NCBI GenBank assembly: GCA_041391125.1 | Contig: JAWKON010000012.1 | Span: 1-64,000, forward strand | DNA: 64,000 nucleotides | DNA from: JACKBC01 sp041391125 | Lineage (GTDB): Bacteria; Chloroflexota; Anaerolineae; Caldilineales; Caldilineaceae | Direction of reading: 5' to 3' | Shown: in pieces, positions 34,046-43,624 of the stretch | How positions within the stretch are numbered: position 1 is the stretch's first letter | How the letters are laid out: the number at the start of each line of letters is the position of its first letter | Made by a program: the position numbers and the translations under genes | The notes under the pieces: generated by a model | What the model was told of the DNA's origin: nothing | What the model saw: the letters and a program-made list of their open reading frames with translations, nothing else | Database searches by the model: none

Positions 34046-35255
34046 TCATTCTTCTTCCGCCAGCGCCGCAATCGCCATTTTGCCCAGCGCCACCAGCGCC
34101 ATGTCGTCATTCATGGGGTGGTTCAGCCCGCCGCGCACATCGCGATAATAGCGCTCCAATGGCAGCGCCTTCATCATGCTGGAGCCGCCGGCCGCGCATA
34201 CAGTGGTCCACGGCCTGGATGGCGTTGTTGGTGGCCGTATATTTGGCCGTGGCAATCGTCGCCACCATATCGCCCCGCCGTTCGGGAAAGCGGTCCCACA
34301 TATCTGCCGCTTGATAGAGCATAATGCGCGCCTGGCGCAACAACAGCTCGGCCTCGCCCAGCCGCCGCTGAATCCCCTCCACCGTGGCAATGGGGCGGCC
34401 CAATGCCGTCGGCACGCGCTCCTGCGCATAGCGAATGGCGGCGCGGTGCGCGGCCAGCCCCACCCCCACGTACGTCGCGCTGATCAGCAGCATAAACCAG
34501 GCGTTGACGCCCGGTCCGCGCGCGGCTTCGCCAGCGCTGCGCCCGGTGATGTTCTCGTGCGGCACGCGGATGTTATGCAGCTTGATGTCGTGGCTGGCCG
34601 TGCAGCGCATGCCCATCGCATTGAAGTTGTTCATGATCTCCAGTTCACCGCCATCGGGCGTCTGCGTGGAGATGACAAAGCGGCCCACTTCGCCGCTGCC
34701 ATCTTGCAGGGCGGCGGGGATGATCATGTAATCCAGGGCGGGAATCATGGTGGCCCATGATTTGAGGCCGTTGACCACCCAAAAGTCTGGGTCGCCGCTG
34801 GTTTGGCCATTTATGTATTCGGGCCGGGCCGTGGTTTTGGGCAGGCCGCCGCGGCTGGGGCTGCCCAACTCGGGCTCGGTGGCAATCGAGTTGATCAGCG
34901 CGCCGCTCTCCACCGCTTCCCGGCAGATGCGCTCAAAAAGTGCGGGCGACCAGGTGCGGCTTTCTGATGCAGAACCCATCGTCTGGAAATGCATGGTCAA
35001 ACAGAGCGCCGTGCTGCCGTCACCCACGGCCAGCGCCTCCACGGTCATCAGCGCATCGAGCAGACCGGCGCCCCAGCCGCCAAATTCTTTGGGGATGATG
35101 AGCGAAGGCAGCTTGACGGCGCGGGCATCCTCATAATTGGCCAGCGGAAAGTCGCCGGTTGCATCATGTTCAGCCGCGCGCACATCGAATTTCTGCGCCA
35201 ATTCCGCGGCCAGCGCCACATAGCGCTCTTGTTCTGCGGTCATCGGATACAACAT
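34046..35255 (-). CDS. acyl-CoA dehydrogenase, frameshifted near the 3' end
   Basis: Flavin-dependent acyl-CoA dehydrogenase; about 403 residues if one frameshift is repaired. Seen: N-terminal helical domain, middle beta domain (NSIATEPELGSPSRGG, WVVNGLKSWAT), and C-terminal helices with AVDHCMR. The upstream frame ends at 34107 with non-homologous residues, while the correct tail AAGGSSMMKALPLERYYRDVR and NHPMNDDMALVAL continues in another frame down to 34046. Adding two bases (GC) in the GCGC stretch near 34193-34197 restores the expected MRAAGGSS. The start at 35255 has AGGAGG nine bases before it. The B12-binding gene at 35588 is divergent. Either the gene is recently damaged or the assembly lost two bases. 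Confidence 0.85.
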
Positions 35256-35415
35256 CAATCATTCTCCTCCTGGTGTAAAAAGCTTGATCCGGTGCATTTC
35301 ATTTTGTTTGTGCAAATTGTAACATATTTTGGCATGTTTCGATAAGCACTGGTTCACAGGTGCGCTCCGCTGGGAAAAATGGTACACTTATGGCTGTTCA
35401 TCCTCAAGAGTTTTT

Positions 35416-35461
35416 AACCACAGATTTCTTTTGCAGTAAAAAATCTGTGTAATCTGCGGTT
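35416..35461. repeat. partial ATCTGTGTAATCTG palindrome
   Basis: AACCACAGATT and AATCTGTGTAATCTGCGGTT form a shorter member of the family seen at 3229 and 39545. Confidence 0.65.
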
Positions 35462-35478
35462 CACTTTTACAATGTATG

Positions 35479-35561
35479 GTAACTACTAAGCCCCTCGAGG
35501 CCTGAGCCTGTCGAAGGCCGGTGTTCCCTGCGACAAGCTCAGGGAACGGGTTGGTAGTTAC
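35479..35561. mobile_element. MITE-like element, 83 bp, with 8-bp target duplication
   Basis: Ends GTAACTACTAAGCCCC and GGGTTGGTAGTTAC. Identical 8-mers AATGTATG border it (35471-35478 and 35562-35569). Same length as the copy at 33817. The right-hand duplication lies 19 bases before the start of the B12-binding gene and just upstream of its ribosome site. Confidence 0.9.
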
Positions 35562-35587
35562 AATGTATGTATAATGAGGAAAAAGCC

Positions 35588-35995
35588 ATGAACCAGGCAA
35601 AGATACGCGTATTGGTGGCCAAGCCAGGGCTAGACGGGCACGATCGCGGCGCCAAAGTGGTGGCGCGGGCGCTGCGCGACGCCGGCTTTGAAGTGATCTA
35701 CACCGGCATCCGCCAGACGCCGCAGATGATCGCCGAGGCCGCGCTGCAAGAAGATGTGGACGTGGTCGGCCTCAGCATTTTGAGCGGCGCCCACATGACG
35801 CTCTGCCCCAAAGTAGTAGAACTGCTGCGCGCCCAGGGCCAAGATGACGTGATGGTGCTAGTGGGCGGCATTGTGCCCGACGACGATGTGGTCAAGCTCA
35901 AAGAGGCGGGCATTGCGGCGGTCTTTGGCCCCGGCGCCTCCACGCAGGATATTGCCGATTTTATTCGCGAAACGGTGACGGCGCGGGTGGTGTAG
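35588..35995 (+). CDS. B12-binding protein, methylmalonyl-CoA mutase C-terminal type
   Basis: 135-residue stand-alone cobalamin-binding domain. Seen: the base-off histidine motif DGHDRG (D-x-H-x-x-G) near residues 17-22, GLSILSGAHMT, and GGIVPDDD with a late GPGAS, all of the MCM small-subunit fold. It normally pairs with a separate catalytic subunit to interconvert methylmalonyl- and succinyl-CoA, or serves related mutases; that subunit is not in the window. The ATG at 35588 with GAGGA seven bases before it is preferred to 35567. The acyl-CoA dehydrogenase gene diverges from it, so a branched-chain or propionate route is plausible but unproven. Confidence 0.92.
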   Translation: MNQAKIRVLVAKPGLDGHDRGAKVVARALRDAGFEVIYTGIRQTPQMIAEAALQEDVDVVGLSILSGAHMTLCPKVVELLRAQGQDDVMVLVGGIVPDDDVVKLKEAGIAAVFGPGASTQDIADFIRETVTARVV

Positions 35996-36102
35996 CGGTT
36001 GAGGGACTGGCGCCGAGGCGAGAGGCTATAATCGAAAATCATTTTGCGTGTTACGTATTGCGTGAACTGGTTCAGATTCTGAAGGGGCGGCGAGTAGCAA
36101 AA

Positions 36103-36212
36103 TGTAGGGCGATTTTCCTAAATCGCCATCTGTTCGGAAACGAGCGACCCTCGCCCGAAAAAAGAATATCCTGCACCAACCTGAAACGGCGGGTGCGGAT
36201 ACCCGCCCTACA
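36103..36212. repeat. multi-hairpin inverted repeat (TGTAGGGCG ... CGCCCTACA)
   Basis: Outer arms TGTAGGGCG (36103-36111) and CGCCCTACA (36204-36212), with inner hairpins GGCGATTT/AAATCGCC and GGCGGGT/ACCCGCC. The fold would be clover-like. It lies in the 312-base gap before the M20 peptidase; no coding capacity. Confidence 0.75.
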
Positions 36213-36307
36213 ATGGCGATATCGCGACCCCAATAGTTCCAACAACGGTTCACGAAACACGCAACATGCAACATACCAAAACCAACATACGAAACGAGAA
36301 ACACTCC

Positions 36308-37438
36308 ATGACTTCCCAAAACGTCCTTCAACTCACGCAAGATCTCATTGCAATTGCCTCGGCCAGCCAGATCAGCAATGCGGAGGTGTCCGATTATATT
36401 GAAGATTTTTTCAAAGCCAATGCCTTTGATATTGAGCGGCTCGAATATACGGACGAGGCGGGCAATCGCAAGGTGAGCCTGCTGGCGCGCAAGGGGGAAG
36501 GCGCGGGCGGCCTGGGCTTTTTCTCCCATTCAGATACAGTGCCGGGCGCTGAGGAGTATTGGAACCCGTACGATCCGGTAGTGAAGGACGGTCTGCTCTA
36601 TGGCCGCGGCAGTTGCGACATGAAGGGGCCATTGGCCGCCACCATGATTGCGGCGGCCAATGTGGATGCCAAAAAGTTAAAGCATCCCATTTACGTGGGC
36701 GCCACAGCGGATGAAGAGGTGGGTTTTGGCGGCGCCAGACAGGTCTGTGAAGAGAGCCAGATGTTGCGCCAATATGGCTGGCCCACGCAGGTCGTGGTGG
36801 CCGAGCCAACCGAGTTGCGTCCGGTCTATGCGCACAAAGGCGGCTTTCACATCTTCGTCACCGCGCATGGCAAAGCCGCCCACACCAGCACGGAAAAAGG
36901 CATTTCCGCCAACTTTCTAATCGCGCCCTTCCTGGCCGAAATGGCCGAATTGGCCAAACTTTTCAAGACTGACGAATCGTTCATGAACCATGAATTCGAC
37001 CCGCCCACTTTGGGGTTCAACATGGTGCTGACGGACAATAATTGCGCCTCCAACGTGACCGCCGCCCGCACCGATGTAAAACTGAGTCTGCGCGCCATGC
37101 CCAACGACCGCCACGAAGATGCCGTGGCCATGATTGTGGAACGCGCTAAAAAATATGATCTAGAGGTGAGTTCGAGAGGCGTTCAGGCATTTTATACTTC
37201 GCCGGACGCCGAACTCATACAGGTTGCTCTCTCTGCCACTGGCGTCGCCAAAGCCGAGACGGTCCCCTTCGGCACCGAAGCGCTGCTCTACCAAAATCAT
37301 GTAAATGAGCAGGTGATCTTGGGGCCGGGCAACATTGCGCAAGCGCACACGGTGGGTGAATATATTGACCTGGCGCAACTGGAAAATTCGGTCGATGTGT
37401 ATACGCGTATGATTGAGGAGTTGTGTATAAGGAAATAG
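36308..37438 (+). CDS. M20-family metallopeptidase (ArgE/DapE/carboxypeptidase G2-like)
   Basis: 376-residue zinc-dependent deacylase or peptidase. Seen: metal ligands H74 in SHSDT and D104 in GRGSCDMKG, catalytic glutamate and metal ligand at 136-137 in DEEVGFGG, an EPTEL ligand motif, and the late histidine in IAQAHTVGEYI. Length and order fit acetylornithine deacetylase/DapE relatives. The ATG at 36308 is taken because the domain begins there; the frame is open from 36266. The next gene starts three bases after the stop, so the three plus-strand genes up to 38276 may be one transcript. Substrate unknown. Confidence 0.87.
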   Translation: MTSQNVLQLTQDLIAIASASQISNAEVSDYIEDFFKANAFDIERLEYTDEAGNRKVSLLARKGEGAGGLGFFSHSDTVPGAEEYWNPYDPVVKDGLLYGRGSCDMKGPLAATMIAAANVDAKKLKHPIYVGATADEEVGFGGARQVCEESQMLRQYGWPTQVVVAEPTELRPVYAHKGGFHIFVTAHGKAAHTSTEKGISANFLIAPFLAEMAELAKLFKTDESFMNHEFDPPTLGFNMVLTDNNCASNVTAARTDVKLSLRAMPNDRHEDAVAMIVERAKKYDLEVSSRGVQAFYTSPDAELIQVALSATGVAKAETVPFGTEALLYQNHVNEQVILGPGNIAQAHTVGEYIDLAQLENSVDVYTRMIEELCIRK

Positions 37439-37441
37439 ACC

Positions 37442-37858
37442 ATGACTATTGTTTTGGAAGTGGCGCCCGAACTGGAGAGCCAGATTCACGAGGCTGCTAA
37501 AGACGCCGGAATTTCTACCGATGCTTTTATTCTAGAAAGCATCCAAAAGAGGTTGGCTCAAGGAAAACAACCGGCGGTAAGGCACACACAATTACCGAAG
37601 CTCGAAGTGGATTTAATCCAAAAGATCAACCAAAGTATGTCACAGATTCAGTGGGGGCGTTATAAAGAACTGCTCGCCAAACGGCAGTCCGAATCGTTGA
37701 CCTCAGATGAACAGCGTGAGCTAATTGCCTTTTCCGACCAAATTGAAGCAGCAAATGTGAAACGAATTGAGTTTGTTGCCGAACTGGCGCAACTCAGACA
37801 AACCACCATTCCGGTGATCATGCGTGAGCTTGGACTAAAGCCAACAGCCTATGTCTAA
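37442..37858 (+). CDS. small helical protein upstream of an HNH endonuclease
   Basis: 138-residue protein with no signal or membrane segment. The N-terminus (VLEVAPELESQIHEAAKDAG, then DAFILESIQKRLAQ) looks like a ribbon-helix-helix or antitoxin-type DNA-binding segment. The rest is charged and helical (about 70-125). It starts three bases after the M20 gene and overlaps the next gene by eight bases, so the two products are made together. The pair may be a two-gene module in which this protein regulates or guides the nuclease. The role is not established. Confidence 0.65.
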   Translation: MTIVLEVAPELESQIHEAAKDAGISTDAFILESIQKRLAQGKQPAVRHTQLPKLEVDLIQKINQSMSQIQWGRYKELLAKRQSESLTSDEQRELIAFSDQIEAANVKRIEFVAELAQLRQTTIPVIMRELGLKPTAYV

Positions 37859-38276
37859 TTCACGCGTCACTGCCGGGCAGAAAGCTGCGGTCAAAGAACG
37901 GGCGCAAAACTGTTGCGAGTATTGTTGGTCGCAAGAAGATTATTCACCTGATTCATTTTCCGTGGAGCATATTACGCCGATTGCAAAGGGAGGAACAAAC
38001 GAGGAAAATAATTTGGCCAGTGCCTGCCAGGGCTGCAACAATCGTAAGTTTACAAGCACTGACGCCCTTGACCCCCTGACAGGCGAAATGGCCCCATTAT
38101 ACCATCCTCGCCGCGATCATTGGTCTGATCATTTTGTTTGGAACTACGATTTCACGCTGATTGTTGGGTTAACGCCAACCGGCCGAGCGACTGTTGCAAA
38201 GCTGGATTTAAATCGAAGCAGTGTCGTCAACTTACGCCGATTGCTTGCGCAGAATGGTTTGCACCCCCTAAATTGA
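37851..38276 (+). CDS. HNH endonuclease
   Basis: 141-residue HNH-family nuclease. Seen: zinc cysteines CEYC at 22-25 and CQGC at 59-62, the HNH core SVEHITPIAKGGTNEENNLASAC (catalytic His 40, central Asn 53-54) and NNRK just after. It is expected to nick or cut nucleic acid with a metal ion. The ATG lies inside the end of the previous gene (8-base overlap), implying translational coupling. Its 3' end overlaps the convergent NUDIX gene by nine bases. Such pairs are found as scattered solitary modules, sometimes linked to defence or mobile elements. There is no sign of recent transfer in base composition here. Confidence 0.85.
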   Translation: MSNSRVTAGQKAAVKERAQNCCEYCWSQEDYSPDSFSVEHITPIAKGGTNEENNLASACQGCNNRKFTSTDALDPLTGEMAPLYHPRRDHWSDHFVWNYDFTLIVGLTPTGRATVAKLDLNRSSVVNLRRLLAQNGLHPLN

Positions 38277-38699
38277 CCAGCCAAATTCTTCAAAAAAGAT
38301 CCCGCTTTGCAAATTCACCAGCGCCCGCCGCACATAGGGAATTGTGTTGGGCGGTAATTCACTGAAAGCCGCCCAGCGCACTTCATCGCACTTGTGCGGC
38401 TCGCAATTGGTGGGCTGGCCTTGCCATTCGCGCGCGGCCACAAAAAAGTCCACCCCCTCGCGGTCGGACAGCCGGTGCATAATGCCCACCACGCGCAAGG
38501 CCGCGGGCGCAATTTCTATCCCCACCTCCTCTCGCGCTTCACGGATAGCCGCCTGCGTGACCGGTTCGTTGCCGTCCAAATGACCGGCCGGCACGCTATA
38601 GTTGCCATCCTCATAGCCCGTGTTGTAGCGGCGCAAGAGCAACACTTTTTCATCTTGTATCAAAAAGATATGAACCGCAATGGGACACGTGAAACGCAT
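38268..38699 (-). CDS. NUDIX hydrolase
   Basis: 143-residue pyrophosphohydrolase. The NUDIX box spans residues 39-61: GHLDGNEPVTQAAIREAREE and on, matching G-x5-E-x7-R-E-x2-E-E-x-G. It cleaves nucleoside diphosphates linked to another moiety, for example damaged nucleotides or NADH. Length is typical of MutT-size members. It ends in a nine-base convergent overlap with the HNH gene. It starts two bases before the stop of the SDR gene upstream (38702), so the two are probably co-transcribed. Substrate unknown. Confidence 0.9.
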   Translation of the reverse strand: MRFTCPIAVHIFLIQDEKVLLLRRYNTGYEDGNYSVPAGHLDGNEPVTQAAIREAREEVGIEIAPAALRVVGIMHRLSDREGVDFFVAAREWQGQPTNCEPHKCDEVRWAAFSELPPNTIPYVRRALVNLQSGIFFEEFGWSI

Positions 38700-38701
38700 G
38701 T

Positions 38702-39481
38702 TTACCCCGCTGCAATCCCCCCATCCAACACCAACGGATGGCCCGTAATGAAGGCGGCCGCTTCCGAGCAGAGATAGAGCACCGCCGCCGCCACCTCCTC
38801 CGGTTTACCCAGTCGGCGCGCCGGAATACCCCCCACTAAGTGCTGGACCGCAGTCGGATCGTCCCCGGTGACGCCGGTCACCATGGGCGTGTCGGTGAAG
38901 CCGGGGCAGATGGCGTTGATGCGAATGCCCTGGCGCACATATTCAAGGGCCGCCGTTTTGGTGAGGCCGACCACACCATGTTTGGCGGCAGCGTATGCCG
39001 AGAGCCGCGGCGCGCCAATTAACCCGGCCACGGATGCCAGGTTGACGATGACGCCGCGATGTTCGCCCACCGGTTCCTGGGTCAACATTTGAGCGATCTC
39101 GGCCTTCATGCAATACCAGACGCCGGTTAAATTGACCGCCAACACGCGCTGCCACATGACCTCGCTGTAGTCGCCGGTCAACGACGGTTCACCACTAATA
39201 CCCGCATTGTTTAGCGCAAAATCAATGCGACCGTGGGCCGCCACCGCCGCCTCCACCAGATGCAACACCTCTTCCTGGTCGGATACATCCGCCCGCACAT
39301 AGCGCGCGTCGCCGCCCGTCTCACGAATCTGTTGGCACAGCGCTTCACCACCCTGGTCATTTACATCTGCAACCACGACATGCGCGCCAGCCTCGGCAAA
39401 CGCCAACGCCGTCGCCCGCCCCAATCCAGACGCGCCACCCGTGATCAGCGCCACGCGATCCTCAAACGAAAATTGCATCAT
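38702..39481 (-). CDS. short-chain dehydrogenase/reductase
   Basis: 259-residue classical SDR. Seen: TGGASGLG cofactor loop at about 15-22, VVADVND acidic strand end suggesting NAD(H), NNAG, catalytic serine in LASVAGLIG and YAAAKHG for the Tyr-Lys pair, with the usual LVLDGGIAAG tail. The start at 39481 has GGAG about nine bases before it; a second ATG three bases later is possible. It shares the minus strand with the NUDIX gene and is divergent from the esterase at 39642, with a palindromic repeat between. Substrate unknown. It is a separate gene from the SDR at 28728, with moderate similarity only. Confidence 0.88.
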   Translation of the reverse strand: MMQFSFEDRVALITGGASGLGRATALAFAEAGAHVVVADVNDQGGEALCQQIRETGGDARYVRADVSDQEEVLHLVEAAVAAHGRIDFALNNAGISGEPSLTGDYSEVMWQRVLAVNLTGVWYCMKAEIAQMLTQEPVGEHRGVIVNLASVAGLIGAPRLSAYAAAKHGVVGLTKTAALEYVRQGIRINAICPGFTDTPMVTGVTGDDPTAVQHLVGGIPARRLGKPEEVAAAVLYLCSEAAAFITGHPLVLDGGIAAG

Positions 39482-39544
39482 ATGATATTGTCTCCGCTTC
39501 TATGCGTTCTGTCGACACATGATTATAATAAGAAGGATATTTTA

Positions 39545-39608
39545 GATCAACAGATTACACAGATTAAAAAGATTCAGAAATCTCTAAAATCTGTGTAATC
39601 TGTTGATC
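39545..39608. repeat. ATCTGTGTAATCTG palindrome, copy C
   Basis: GATCAACAGATTACACAGATT and its complement ending GTTGATC at 39608, nearly identical to copy A at 3229. It ends 22 bases before the ribosome site of the esterase gene (each arm about 21 bases; quoted in part). Confidence 0.85.
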
Positions 39609-39641
39609 ATAAACGTTTTTCAAAAATCAAAGGAGAACCAC

Positions 39642-40604
39642 ATGCCCCTTACATTTGATATGCCGCTGGAAAAGCTGCATGAATATCAGGGCCGCAACCC
39701 GCGCCCCGCCGATTTTGATGCGTTTTGGGAGCGCAGTCTGGCCGAAATGCGCGCCGTAGACCCGCAAGTGGAGCTGACGCCGGCCGAGTTTCAAACACCG
39801 TTTGCCGACTGTTTCCACATGCACTTTACCGGCGTGGGCGGCGCCCGCGTCTATGCCAAATTGCTGCGCCCCAAACAGGCCGCACAGCCCGGTCCGGCCA
39901 TCGTCATGTTCCACGGCTATTCCGGCTCCTCGGGCGACTGGGTGGACAAGCTGCCTTATGCAGCGGCGGGCTACACGGTGGCGGCGCTGGACTGTCGCGG
40001 CCAGGGCGGGCTTTCGGAAGATACCGGCGGCGTCAAAGGTTGGACGCTGCGCGGCCACATTGTGCGCGGGCTGGATCACTCGCCGGACAAGCTGCTCTTC
40101 CGTCAGATTTTTCTGGATACGGCCCAACTGGCCGGCTTGGTGATGGAGATGCCCGAAGTGGACGCCACGCGCGTGGGCGCCATGGGCGGCAGCCAGGGCG
40201 GCGGCCTGACGCTGGCCTGCGCCGCCCTGGAGCCGCGCATTCAGCGGGCGGCGCCGGTCTTCCCCTTCCTCAGCGACTATCAGCGCGTCTGGGAAATGGA
40301 TCAGGCCAAGGATGCCTACATGGAGCTGCACGAGTGGTTCCGCCGCTTTGACCCGCTGCACGAGCGCGAGGAAGAGCTTTTCACCCAGCTTGGCTATATT
40401 GACGTGCAGCATCTGGCCTCGCGCATCCAGGCCAATGTGCAAATGGCCGTGGGCCTTATGGACACCGTCTGTCCGCCCTCCACCCAATTTGCCGCCTATA
40501 ACAAAATCACCTCACCCAAAAATCTGCGCATCTATCATGACTATCGCCACGAAAACCTGCCGGGCAATTCGGACGCCACGTTTCAGTTTATGATGGGGCT
40601 GTAG
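39642..40604 (+). CDS. acetyl xylan esterase / cephalosporin-C deacetylase family hydrolase
   Basis: 320-residue alpha/beta hydrolase of the AXE1 family, which removes acetyl groups from xylo-oligosaccharides and related esters. Seen: N-terminal PLTFDMPLEKLHEYQG typical of the family, oxyanion-side HGYSG at 91-95, nucleophile Ser184 in GGSQGG, acid Asp273 in GLMDTVCPP, and His302 in DYRHENLPG. No signal peptide, so it acts in the cytoplasm on imported substrates. AGGAG (39631-39635) fixes the start at 39642. It is monocistronic between a repeat upstream and a GA/TC inverted block downstream. Hints at plant-polysaccharide breakdown. Confidence 0.92.
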   Translation: MPLTFDMPLEKLHEYQGRNPRPADFDAFWERSLAEMRAVDPQVELTPAEFQTPFADCFHMHFTGVGGARVYAKLLRPKQAAQPGPAIVMFHGYSGSSGDWVDKLPYAAAGYTVAALDCRGQGGLSEDTGGVKGWTLRGHIVRGLDHSPDKLLFRQIFLDTAQLAGLVMEMPEVDATRVGAMGGSQGGGLTLACAALEPRIQRAAPVFPFLSDYQRVWEMDQAKDAYMELHEWFRRFDPLHEREEELFTQLGYIDVQHLASRIQANVQMAVGLMDTVCPPSTQFAAYNKITSPKNLRIYHDYRHENLPGNSDATFQFMMGL

Positions 40605-40685
40605 AGATCGGGGATTGGGGATTAGGGATAGGGAGGTCTTGTCACTCACGGGGATAGTCGCTCCCTACTCCCTACTCCCTACTCC
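40605..40685. repeat. GGGATTAGGGATAGGG / CTCCCTACTCCC block at a convergent junction
   Basis: Purine-rich and pyrimidine-rich complementary halves, the latter with three CTCCCTA copies. It fills the gap between convergent esterase and moxR genes. Same pattern as 32991-33059. Confidence 0.75.
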
Positions 40686-41660
<975 letters not shown>

Positions 41661-41686
41661 TCCTTTGGGTAGCTCTGTTGTAAAAA

Positions 41687-41755
41687 CGTAGGTCACTCTT
41701 ACAGAGTGACATGCTGGGTCCACCGAAGAATGTCACTCTGCAAGAGTGACCTACG
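41687..41755. repeat. 26-bp inverted repeat whose arms are themselves hairpins
   Basis: Left arm 41687-41712 and right arm 41730-41755 match with one mismatch. Each arm contains its own GTCACTCT/AGAGTGAC hairpin, so the DNA can fold as a cruciform or two stems. It lies between threonine synthase and moxR. Confidence 0.85.
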
Positions 41756-41775
41756 CGGGAGTGGATGCCCTGCGT

Positions 41776-43139
41776 TTAACCCGGCAAGCGGCGGGCAATG
41801 GCTTCTTTGACGGCGTTTACGTCGGCGGGCAAATAGATGGGTGGGTTGGCGTATTGGCTCTCCACCCCTTTAGCGCACCGTCGTGATAGCCGACTTTGAA
41901 TTGGGTAAACTTGAGACCGTGGGCGGTGCTGATGACCACCGTGCGGTCGGTGGGCTTGATTTCGCCGCGGGCGATGAGCTTTTCCAGCACGGCCAGGGCT
42001 ACGCCGGTGTGCGGGTCGCAATACATGCCGGTCAGATCGGCTTTGGCGGCGGCGTTGGCCAGTTCGTGTTCGGTGGCCTGTTCCACAATGCCGTTGCTCA
42101 GTTGCACCGCCTTGACCGCCTTTTCATAGCTAACCGGATCGCCGATCTGGATGGCGCTGGCCAGCGTTTGGCCGGCCGGCACGCGCACTTTTTCGCTGAA
42201 ATTGTCCAGAGAACTCAAATAAAAAGGGTTGGCGCGTTCAGCCTGCGCCGCCGCCAGCCGCGGCATCTTGTTGATAATGCCCAGGTCGATGAGCAGCTTG
42301 AAGCCTTTGTAGAGCGCGCTAATGTTGCCCAGATTGCCCACCGGAATCACGATCCAGTCGGGAACCTGCCAATCAAACTGGCGCACGATCTCAATGCCCA
42401 CCGTCTTTTGGCCCTCAATGCGCAGGCTGTTCATGGAGTTGGCCAGATAGATCTGCTTGTCTTGCGTCACTTCCTGCACAATGCGCATACAGCCGTCGAA
42501 ATCGGTATCCAGCGCCAACACGTGGGCGCCATTGGCAATGGGCTGCACAAGCTGGGCCGTACTCACCTTGCCCGCCGGCAGGAAGATAATGGCCGGGATG
42601 CCGGCATAGGCGGCGTAGGCGGCCAGGGCGGCGCTGGTGTCGCCGGTGCTGGCGCAGGCCACGGCGCGCACCGGGCTGCCGTCGGCCATCATCTGCTTGA
42701 CCACGCTGACCAGCACCGTCATGCCCAGGTCTTTGAAGCTGCCGGTGTGGCTGTTGCCGCACAGCTTGATCCAGAGGTCCGGCGCGCCAAGCTGCTGGCC
42801 CAGCCGCTCAGCCCAGAAGAGGTTGGAGTTGCCCTCAAACATGCTGACCACATTTTCATCGCGCAGGTCGGGTACTACCCATTCGCGCATGGCCCAAACG
42901 CCGCTGCCATAGGGCCACACCGTGCGCCCGGCCCGGCTGTCGATGAGTGCTTTCCATTCAGCGGCCGATTTAGTGCGCAGCGCATCAATGTCGTGGTGTA
43001 CTTCCAGCAGCCCGCCCGTTTCGGGGCAGGTGTAGATCACATCGTAGAGTGAATAGCGGCCGGGGTGGCCGTTAAAGGGACGAAAATGGGCGTTATACAC
43101 TGTCTCTTGGGGAGCAGCGTGGATAGCTTCGCGTTGCAT
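41776..43139 (-). CDS. thrC: threonine synthase, frameshifted near the 3' end
   Basis: PLP enzyme making threonine from O-phosphohomoserine; about 454 residues if repaired. Seen: N-terminal zinc-ribbon-like start, Schiff-base lysine in NSHTGSFKDLGM, the phosphate loop VGNLGN, and ASTGDTSAALAAYAAYAG. The main frame runs out at 41817, but the expected tail KGVESQYANPPIYLPADVN and VKEAIARRLPG continues in another frame to 41776. One extra G in the run at 41865-41868 (CCCC on the plus strand) joins them. The ATG at 43139 lies two bases after the upstream hepT stop. A base-call error or a recent mutation are both possible. Confidence 0.9.
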
Positions 43140-43141
43140 AA

Positions 43142-43624
43142 TCAACTTTCGTTTGCAATGTCTTCGAGAAATTTTGTGAATGTGCGCAGCTCGGCATGAA
43201 CACCGGCCGACAACACGATCAGTTTTTTTACCAATAATCCGATGCGCACGGGATCCAAATTATAGCTGTATACGTTGCGCACAACATGTCTGAAGCCGCG
43301 AAATTCATCAAGGGCATTTCTGTTTTCTTCGCTGAGAACAGCGGGGCGGATGCCAGGTATCTCTACTGTCATTTGACGCAATAACTCTTGATGCCAATTG
43401 GCGCCGGTTGGTTTGGCTTGATCAACTATATCCGAAATCATTTCGAATAGTCGTTCTATTCTGGCGTAATAGCCGTGCAAATTCAGTGCCGTAGCGTCTA
43501 ATAAATAGTCATCCGCGCGAGTCGCAGCTTCACGCCAGATTCTTTGCGTGCGCTCGACGACACGTTCTAATTCGCCAATCTCTTGTCGAATACGACCTGC
43601 CAAGGTGAGATAGCGCCCGTTCAT
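43142..43624 (-). CDS. HepT-like toxin (RNase or HEPN family) of an MNT/HepT pair
   Basis: 160-residue all-helical HEPN-fold protein. In the MNT/HepT systems the HepT subunit is an RNase toxin whose activity is blocked by AMPylation by the MNT subunit. Seen: the C-terminal FRGFRHVVRNVYSYNLDP, where the usual R-x4-H-x-Y catalytic motif reads R-H-V-V-R-N-V-Y: the histidine is replaced by asparagine. The toxin may thus be inactive or belong to a subgroup with different chemistry. It overlaps the MNT gene by four bases (translational coupling) and ends two bases before the threonine synthase start, so the metabolic gene may be read from the toxin-antitoxin promoter. Confidence 0.8.
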   Translation of the reverse strand: MNGRYLTLAGRIRQEIGELERVVERTQRIWREAATRADDYLLDATALNLHGYYARIERLFEMISDIVDQAKPTGANWHQELLRQMTVEIPGIRPAVLSEENRNALDEFRGFRHVVRNVYSYNLDPVRIGLLVKKLIVLSAGVHAELRTFTKFLEDIANES

